64,000 bases of DNA from Diphasiastrum complanatum (Eukaryota; Streptophyta; Lycopodiopsida; Lycopodiales; Lycopodiaceae), in NCBI GenBank assembly GCA_029204225.1, contig CM055100.1:7640713-7704712 (forward strand). The letters run 5' to 3'. Position numbers and translations under genes: made by a program. Shown in pieces: positions 57,270 through 64,000 of this stretch. Numbering within the stretch: position 1 is the stretch's first letter; every line of letters starts with the position of its first letter. The notes beneath the pieces are model-generated. The model had not been told where the DNA came from and made no database searches. It was given only the letters and a program-made list of their open reading frames with translations.

Positions 57270-58066
57270 GTGATTTTTGTTAGTTCTAAAAAATGCTAGG
57301 AAGGCTTGGAAGCATAATAACATTTTTGACATATAAAGATAACCGGTGAAGTCTATCTTCATAAAAGTTCCACTCACCTTGGTTTTTGCAATTTGTTTGA
57401 TCAAGTCATTTAAAAATGATGTCACACTGACGGCATTGGTAGGCTTGTGAAAATCAACATGTGAAATTGCTGGCAGGAATTTGATGCATTTGATTCAATA
57501 GATTTCTTAGAATGGATATCTTTACAATAAAACAAGATAATTATGTTGGGAAAAAGATGGCTCAAATGACCTATTGTCTTTTAGTACAGTGGCATACATA
57601 TGATGGTTTCAATGACTTTTATATGAACTGTAATATTAATAAAGAGAGGAAAGCTGCACATATAGATATCAGTATTTTGAGAGGAATGTTGGTAGAGGTG
57701 TCTTTTTTGGTTATATGCCTTTTGTGCTCAAGTATGAGTATAACATGATTTGATCAAATTTGTTGTTAGTACCCTACGTAGAAAGGTACATTAATGATGA
57801 AAGGGGTTATGGACTTGATCTTCCCACAATAAAAGGAACTATTGCTAAATAGCTAAATGAAGAGATTGTTTGAAAGAAAATTGCTTTGATGAAATGTATT
57901 GTTGAAGATTAACGATGAAAAATTTCAATTATAAAGTCAAGATTTGGCAAAGTAATGCAACTCTCAAAGATAAAGTGAGGAAAAAGTTGGAAAACAACTA
58001 GAGGAGACTCACACGTGAGACACTTTTAAGTGGTGCAAACACACTAGCCCATTAGTCTAGTAGCTT
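57270..58066 (+). other. Intron 15, proximal part, nothing recognised
   Basis: AT-rich, no assignable frame or repeat. Confidence 0.55.
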
Positions 58067-58681
58067 AGAGAGAGAAAGAAGGAAAGAAAGAAAGCTTTAT
58101 TAATGTCTTTTCCATGCCAAAAGGCATATAAGACTAATGAAGTACATGTCAAGTGTGTGGGTAACCATGGGAGCGTATAAAACGTCTCCAAAACTGTAAT
58201 AAAGAAAACATCTAGTACAACTAAAGTACACGTATGTGAGTGTGTTTGTGCATAATAATCATATATATCGATGTCCAGATGTCAAGATTGTGCTGTGTTG
58301 CTGCTGCTGTAAAAGGATGTAATGTGAGCCACAACATGAGAAGGCACTGGAGCCTGCTGGCGTCGTCTATGACCATGAGCATGTGTTGTAGTACGTCTCT
58401 GCATAGGATGTCTGGTGATCCTGGTAGTAACGTGATGATGAGAAGTACACTGTCTCTGATCTCTATGGGAATGCGAGCGGCTATCATCAGCGGCATAATC
58501 CTCGTCCTCATGCGCTAAGTCACGCGGTCTCCGCCTAGTAAAGAATGAAGTGATCAATGGTTGTGAGGTAGAATGCTGGGGTGTCCCGTATAAATCTCTC
58601 CGTAGGATGAACATCTCATGTACCATCAGGGCGACACATCGTGGGTCCTCATAGGCAATGAGAGAGCGTAGAGTGGTAGGC

Positions 58682-58683
<2 letters not shown>
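58067..58683 (-). mobile_element. LINE 3-prime end, copy C
   Basis: On the minus strand: ORF2 C-terminal tail (58683-58282; MPTTLRSLIAYEDPRCVALM then SFFTRRRPRD and an acidic stretch), 3-prime untranslated region, AATAAA (complement at 58096-58101), and a CTTTCTTT/(CT)n tail (58067-58094). The 5-prime side is cut exactly where the (AG)n of copy D begins. Confidence 0.75.

Positions 58684-58685
<2 letters not shown>

Positions 58686-58758
<73 letters not shown>
58686..58758 (+). repeat. (AG)n microsatellite, tail of copy D
   Basis: About 35 AG units lying exactly between the truncated copy C and the AATAAA-bearing end of copy D. Confidence 0.9.
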
Positions 58759-58759
<1 letters not shown>

Positions 58760-58916
58760 TTTATTAATGTCTTCCATTCCAAAAGGCATATATGACTAAT
58801 GAAGTACATGTCAAGTATCTGACAACAATGGGAGCATATAAAACGTCTCTGAAGCTGTAATAAAGAAACATCTAATACAAACTAAGATAAATGCGAAAAT
58901 GAGAGCGTGTGTGCAT

Positions 58917-59250
58917 AGTTACGAATAGAGCCACAGCTGATCTAGAGCTAAGCTATGAAAATATCACATAAGCAAGACTTAAGCTATGAAAGCAGCACAT
59001 AAGCAAGACTTAACCCTAGAAAGCAGGAAAGAGAGAGATTAAGAAGACTAAAGAGAGAGATCAATATCATCAGCTGTCAAATGAATACAATGAGGGCCTA
59101 CTTGTACCCACAAAGAAGCCCAAAAGAAGCTTCTAGAGGATAAGGATACTTAACCTTATCTATCTGGGTCCCATAAGGACATGCCCTTAATGGTAATGGC
59201 CCAGTACCTAAGGGTATACTAGTTAGGGGCTATGTACTGAGTACATAACT
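58917..59250 (-). repeat. Family B 3-prime LTR (334 bp)
   Basis: Ends GAGTACATAACT and is followed by CTCCCCCACTTT, the complement of the polypurine tract. It is nearly identical to 61684-62015. Confidence 0.88.
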
Positions 59251-60696
59251 CTCCCCCACTTTAAAACAACATTGTCCACAATGTTGGCCCCAAGCAATAG
59301 CTATGGTAATAACCAATCATCAGGACGAAAATACAGGAGAAATAAGGCATGAACCAATGGAAATACTGAAGGAGAGGACATAAGTCATCACAACAGGTAC
59401 TCCAAAAGTATCACACAAACTCCACAAAACACTGTACAGTAACTATAAGCAACTACAAAGCACTGTACATCAACTATAAGCAACTAATGTAGATGCATAA
59501 AGAAAACCAAGCGAGAAGAAAACTCGCTCAAGGTACTCTGATAGCCCAGGAATGCCAAAGAAATATGTCGTAGTGAAGGGCCCCAACAAGTGAAATATCC
59601 AGGGCTAGCCGAATAGCCCAAGAATGCCATCGGAAAAGCACAACTCGGCAACCACTCTGGAACAACATCAAAGACCAAGCTATGTGCAGCAACCAGGAAT
59701 GCCAAGGAACCTGAAGTATAAAGAGATCATGCAGCAACCATGAATGCCAAGGAAACTGTGGTAGATCACCCTGACAAAGAATAGCTGGAACAGACAACTG
59801 TACATCAACCCAAGGTATGTGCCTTGCCCAAGAATGTAGAATGTCGTCATGCCATGGGATCCATAGTGCCCATGAGTGTAAAGCAACAATACTGTAAGGT
59901 ATCCTCATGGACCATGAATATACAATGTCATCATGCCAAAGGAGGCGTAGTAGCCATGAATATAAAACAACATCTAGTAGAGCATGATCCACAAATGTAA
60001 TCACATCATACTTAGGCATAATAGCAGAAACACCAACTAATAAGCTCTGGCCTAAATATGCATCTAGAAGATCCGCATATACAATATGAATAGGAACTAT
60101 CAACAGAGGGATAGGACACCCAACGTAGGAACCATCATGAATGTAGAAGCATGTGACATGTGTAGTGCTACTACAAAATGAGTAGGCAAGTCATCTGAAA
60201 GAACAACCATAGACTCATCGTAATAAGCAGCATAGGCTACAACATCTATAACATGGTACTCAAAAGCAGTGCGATAAGGAACATGGGCTACAATATCTGT
60301 AGCCTGGCACTCAGGAGCAGCACCAAGATACTCATCATCAGTATCAGCATCAGTATCAAAGCATGTAATAGCATCAGCAGTAGCAAAGGATGCAACAATA
60401 TCAAAGCAGGCTACAGTAACAAAGCACTCGGGAACTGCACTAAGGCATGTAGTATCTGTAATATCAACATCAACCTTTGTAGTATCTGTAAGATCAACCT
60501 GTGAAGCATCTGCAATATCAACCTGTGCAACATCAACCTGTAGATGTGACTCAAACTCACTATGCGAGACATGAACTAACTCAGGTAACTCAATGACTAT
60601 CTCAAATAGCTCTATGACTGTCTCAAATGACGCAGGTGACTCAAATGATTGTGACTCAAGAGCTGGATGACGTGGAAAATGTGGCGCAGGAGCTGA

Positions 60697-60978
60697 CTAA
60701 CGTGGGAAGCCAGGGGGTGGGTTTGGTGCATAATGAACCCCACTGCCAAGCGAAGGAGAAGAGGATGGAAATCCAAATGGAGGCCCAAATGAAGGAAAAA
60801 CAGGAGCTTTACCAGGACCATGAGGTTGTAAAGAATGAATCTGTGACTGCAAAGTAGCAAAGCCCGTCATAACGGTATCGAAGCGAAGAACGAGGCCAGA
60901 AAGGGTCTCATCCATGTGACGAAACTGATCGGATAAGGTTTCTTGAGTAGTCTCACTCGGGGTAGGCGAATGTGCCAT
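60697..60978 (-). CDS. Family B gag-like short ORF (about 93 aa)
   Basis: Opens MAHSPTPSETTQETLSDQFR, then a helix (LRFDTVMTGFATLQSQI) and a Gly/Pro/Ser-rich end closed by a stop. It follows the GGTGACGAC block at the same distance as the truncated ATG at 24744 in the plus copy. It looks like the N-terminus of a gypsy gag, but nothing of capsid or zinc knuckle remains. It may be a relic kept for packaging or simply dead. Confidence 0.5.
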   Translation of the reverse strand: MAHSPTPSETTQETLSDQFRHMDETLSGLVLRFDTVMTGFATLQSQIHSLQPHGPGKAPVFPSFGPPFGFPSSSPSLGSGVHYAPNPPPGFPR

Positions 60979-61683
60979 AATGATAGTGGAAGGAATAGAC
61001 GAAAACTTGAGAGAGTGGACTCTTGTCGTCACCCCAAATTAGTCTATTAAAACCATATTATCACAACTAAGAAAGGACAACAATCAGCAAATGAAAAAAG
61101 TGAAAATGAAGGCTGTAAAAATGCGCTGGACAGCCAGGAGACAAGTGACAAATTGGAGTATCAAACGGAGTCGGAATTTCGTGAAATTTGGTTTTGGATG
61201 GGCGATGGACAGCCTGAAAACAAGGTGTGAAAAATGGCTGCAAACGGAGACAAAAACGGACGAAAGTGACAAGTATGAAGCGGCTGGACAGCCTGCAAAC
61301 AAAAGTGAAAAGAGGGCTGAAAATGGAAGGAGGAACGGACGAAAGAGATGAGGGAATTGGGCGCTGGAGAGCCTGCAAACAAGCTGGAAATGGGTGATAG
61401 AGGGTTGGAACTTGGGCGCCGGAAATAATCTGCCAAAAAAAAAAAAAAAAAAAAAAATTTCCGGAAGCCAAATTTAGTGGAAGTACTTCCGCTAACTATC
61501 TGCTAAAGCTCCGCCAAGGAAAATGCTTTGATGGGAGCTGGTCATCCAAACTGTGCTGAATGTTGTTTAAGCAAAGAGACGAAAGCCCTCATCAGCAAAG
61601 AGAGAAAAATCAACAAGGAAAATGGGCACCCAATCAGAAAATCAGATATGAAATTCAGCAATCAGGAAAGTGCTCTGATACCA

Positions 61684-62015
61684 AGTTACGAATAAAGCCA
61701 CAACTGATCTAGAGCTAAGCTATGAAAGCATCACATAAGCAAGACTTAAGCTATGAAAGCAGCACATAAGCAAGACTTAACCCTAGAAAGCAGGAAAGAG
61801 AGAGATTAAGGAGACTAAAGAGGGATCAATATCATCAGCTGTCAAATGAATACAATGAGGGCCTACTTATACCCACAAAGAAGCCCAAAAGAAGCTTCTA
61901 GAGGATAAGGATACTGAACCTTATCTATCTGGGTCCCATAAGGACATGCCCTTAATGGTAATGGCCCAGTACTTAAGGGTATACTAGTTAGGGGCTATGT
62001 ATTGAGTACATAACT
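61684..62015 (-). repeat. Family B 5-prime LTR (332 bp)
   Basis: Adjacent to the complement of a Met-tRNA primer site (CTCTGATACCA ending at 61683). Confidence 0.88.
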
Positions 62016-62784
62016 GCATAGTAGATATATCAATGTCATGAGGTCATGTCTGTGCTGATGCTTTGAAAAGATGTAATGTGAGCTGCAACATGGGAAAGCG
62101 CTGGAGCCCACTGACGTCGTCTATGAGCATGAGAAGCGTGTCTCTGCATAGGAGGTCTGGTGATCCTGGAAGCAAAGTGGTGATGAGTAGTACATTGTCT
62201 TTGATCTCTATGAATATGTAAGCTGCCATCATCGTCGTCATCCTCGTCATCATCAAGCTCTGTGTCTCGTGATCTCCGCCTAGAAAAGAAAGAGGTAATC
62301 AATGGCTGAGGGGTAACTGCTGAGATGTCCCGCATAGGTCTCGCCGCAATATGAACATCTCTCTTACCATAAGCGTGACACACCGGAGTCCTCATAGGCT
62401 ATGAGAGATCGGAGAGTGGTGGGCATGTCTCGAAACAAATAGTGATATCTCCCTTTGATCTCATAGTATACAGGACATCTAAAGATAAATTGCTCCTCAG
62501 ACTCCACCTCACCTAAAGATCATAACTGGCAAATCCGCTCCTCTCTAGGAATACTGTGGAATCGCCCAGTCTCAATAGCTAGCTGGCGTGAAGATACCTT
62601 GAGCTGGCCCAATGTGATCTGAGGCAGTGAGATACGCCTGAATCCAAGTAACGTGGCAAGATTGGAACCCCTGCTGTGTCTAGCTCAAGAAAATGGGTCC
62701 GGTAGAAGTCAGGCTTAACCCCTAATTGACGACTCCAAGTCCGCTCCAGATATACTTGATAAAGAAATTGTCTGATATACTAAT

Positions 62785-63411
62785 GAGAGAGAGAGAGAGA
62801 AAGAAAGAAAGAAAGCTTTATTAACGTCTTTTCCATGCCAAAGGCGTATAAGACGAACAAGTACATCAACTAAGTTGGACACAAGACGGATCAGTGTCGT
62901 CAAAGCAGAAGAAACAAACTAACTAACTAGGAAGAGAGTCATATAGCCAGGATTATATGGTACGTAGACCATTTACATGTTCAACTGGACATCTCTTCAT
63001 TTCTCTATCTCAAATTCTATCTCAGAATTATCATTAACTATAGGCTTTCGATTTACCAGTCTGATAATACCATCACGATAGATAAGCCATTTGCCAGTTG
63101 ATAGAGCTTCTTGTGTTGAAGCATTGTTGGAGACAGAGGATGGTTCAAAAGTGGTGGCAACGACTCCTTTGCGACGTGGCATTATGAGGGATCCAGCAGA
63201 TCAGCGATGAGGGACAGCAAGGTGCGATGGCAGACAGCGATGGAGCCAGCAGATCAGCGATGGAGGATAGGTGCAATGCAGATGCGATGGAGGCAGCAGA
63301 TCCGCCAGCAGATCCGCCAGCAGATGGAGCAGGTGCGATGGAGCAGGTGCGATGGAGGAAGGGCGATGAAGGACAGCCATCGCTAGGCCATGGAGATCCG
63401 CTGGCACCCAG

Positions 63412-63414
<3 letters not shown>
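62785..63414 (-). mobile_element. Half-LINE copy E (shortened ORF1)
   Basis: Tail 62785-62815 ((AG)n and GAAA units) and AATAAA complement at 62817-62822. A 61-codon frame (63182-62997) starts MPRRKGVVATTFE and ends in [17 protein letters not shown], matching the C-terminus of the ORF1 at 10026-10889. A leader of CAGCGATGGAG/CAGCAGATC tandem units follows (63183-63414). As in the intron 5 copy, there is no ORF2. The 5-prime side ends exactly at the (AG)n of copy F. Confidence 0.7.
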
Positions 63415-63502
<88 letters not shown>

Positions 63503-63530
63503 AGAAGAAAGAAGAAGAAAGAAGAAAGAT
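63415..63530 (+). repeat. (AG)n/(GAAGAA)n microsatellite, tail of copy F
   Basis: About 40 AG units followed by GAAGAAGAAA-type units. Confidence 0.9.
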
Positions 63531-64000
63531 TTTATTAATGTCCTTGAATACCCTAAGGTACATAGGACTAAGAAAAGGTACATGTCAAGTGTGCACATAG
63601 GAGCTTAAAGCTCAATCATCTATAAAACAATAACTGCAAATACAATGCATAAAGACGGCTGGCCCAGTCAGGATCCAATAGCCTAGAATCGTATATCATG
63701 ATGCCCATCAGCATGGAAGAAATGGTGGATGGTATGCTGTGAAGGTGTCATTAGATGTGCCCTGGACCTCTGTCGCCGGATAGGCTGTTGGTGTCGTCTC
63801 TGCTATCGTGCGCTCTGGGATGTGGTCTAATAGCTGGCTGTCTTTCTGACCGTCGACATGGTCTCTGATGCCAATGTACGAAGGAATCGGGAATCTCGGC
63901 CTCTCCATCTGAATCGTTGCCTATGGGTACCTCGGATCTCTGTCTCCGACGGGATATGCACTCATCAATGTTCAGTTGTGTCAGGGAATGTGTATCATCT
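63415..64000 (-). mobile_element. LINE 3-prime end, copy F, runs off the window
   Basis: A long tail ((AG)n then GAAGAAGAAA units, 63415-63530), AATAAA complement at 63531-63536 and an untranslated region sharing GTACATGTCAAGTGTG with the other copies. Beyond about 63700 the minus strand has a short frame (IPDSFVHWH, RPHPRAHDSRDD) in the position of the ORF2 tail, but I cannot align it confidently. Confidence 0.6.

Larger units (their letters stand above)
58917..62015 (-). mobile_element. LTR retrotransposon family B, non-autonomous
   Basis: LTRs at 58917-59250 and 61684-62015 begin AGTTACG and end CATAACT (inverted AGTTA/TAACT rather than TG/CA). GCATAG occurs on both sides (58913-58918 and 62016-62021), so the target duplication is GCATA or overlaps the LTR end by a base. 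The minus-strand order is LTR, Met-tRNA primer site (before 61684), a leader with tandem GGACAGCCTGCAAAC units, a short gag-like frame, about 1.3 kb of non-coding GAATGCCAAGGAA-type repeats, a polypurine tract (59251-59262) and LTR. No pol is present. Confidence 0.85.
58686..62784 (-). mobile_element. LINE 3-prime end, copy D, split by a family B element
   Basis: Tail (AG)n at 58686-58758, AATAAA complement at 58760-58765 and untranslated region to 58916. A family B insertion (58917-62015) follows, then ORF2 C-terminus (62022-62776). The ORF2 part reads LAIETGRFHSIPREERICQL, then VESEEQFIFRCPVYYE and YLFRDMPTTLRSLIAYED. This is the terminal zinc-finger-like module of LINE ORF2 (IE-x-GR ... 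PREER-x-C-x-x-C ... E-x-HFxxxCP-x-Y). One frameshift or stop interrupts the end. Confidence 0.8.

Noticed and set aside
55071-55406. A 111-codon minus frame as a gene
   Set aside because: No motif, no support on either side, and within intron sequence.
63227-63538. Glu/Arg-rich frames across the (AG)n tracts
   Set aside because: Artefacts of translating the microsatellite.
1-64000. CRISPR arrays, bacterial operons, rRNA or tRNA genes
   Set aside because: No regularly spaced direct repeats or RNA gene signatures; spliced exons and plant-type retroelements show a eukaryotic nuclear origin.

Overview
The window looks like nuclear DNA of a land plant that makes flagellated sperm (bryophyte, lycophyte, fern, cycad or Ginkgo; a fern or cycad-like genome is my guess from the bloated introns). 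This rests on one host gene on the + strand: an axonemal dynein heavy chain, which flowering plants and conifers lack. Its introns are full of chromodomain Ty3/gypsy and Ty1/copia elements, hAT transposons and LINEs.

Host gene. Fifteen consecutive exons from about 605 to 57269 encode about 1150 residues of the dynein tail and linker, stopping just before AAA1. Every splice junction I could place keeps phase and no coding exon carries a lesion, so the gene looks functional although two introns exceed 16 kb and 21 kb. Upstream exons and the whole motor (AAA1-AAA6, stalk) lie outside the window.

Layout. Intron 1 (880-6396) holds a degenerate minus-strand LTR element (family A) whose LTR was hit by a 200-bp hAT-like MITE. 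Intron 5 (9305-26073) holds an ORF1-only LINE with a (CT)n tail, an older LTR element (family B) split by a copia element (11868-16720) and by a gypsy element (17047-22953), a large inverted repeat (24218-25360) and a LINE endonuclease fragment. Intron 11 (29392-50525) holds a 631-bp hAT-like MITE, copia and gypsy scraps, a second gypsy family (32102-38240), and a minus-strand hAT transposase gene split by another copy of the first gypsy family (40892-47115). Intron 14 (52390-57126) holds gypsy and hAT fragments and a third MITE. The final intron (57270 to the end) carries a head-to-tail run of minus-strand LINE 3-prime ends, each with a (CT)n tail abutting the next copy and one split by a family B element.

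The most interesting observations are: (i) the LINE family with (TC)n tails stacked at (TC)n tracts; (ii) two gypsy copies at different sites, each with its own target duplication, that share the same disabling lesions including a broken reverse transcriptase, which implies mobilisation in trans; (iii) three precise hAT-like MITEs with perfect 8-bp target duplications and family-specific palindromic subterminal motifs; and (iv) a roughly 480-bp-arm inverted repeat inside the dynein pre-mRNA. All homology calls come from reading motifs; no database search was possible.
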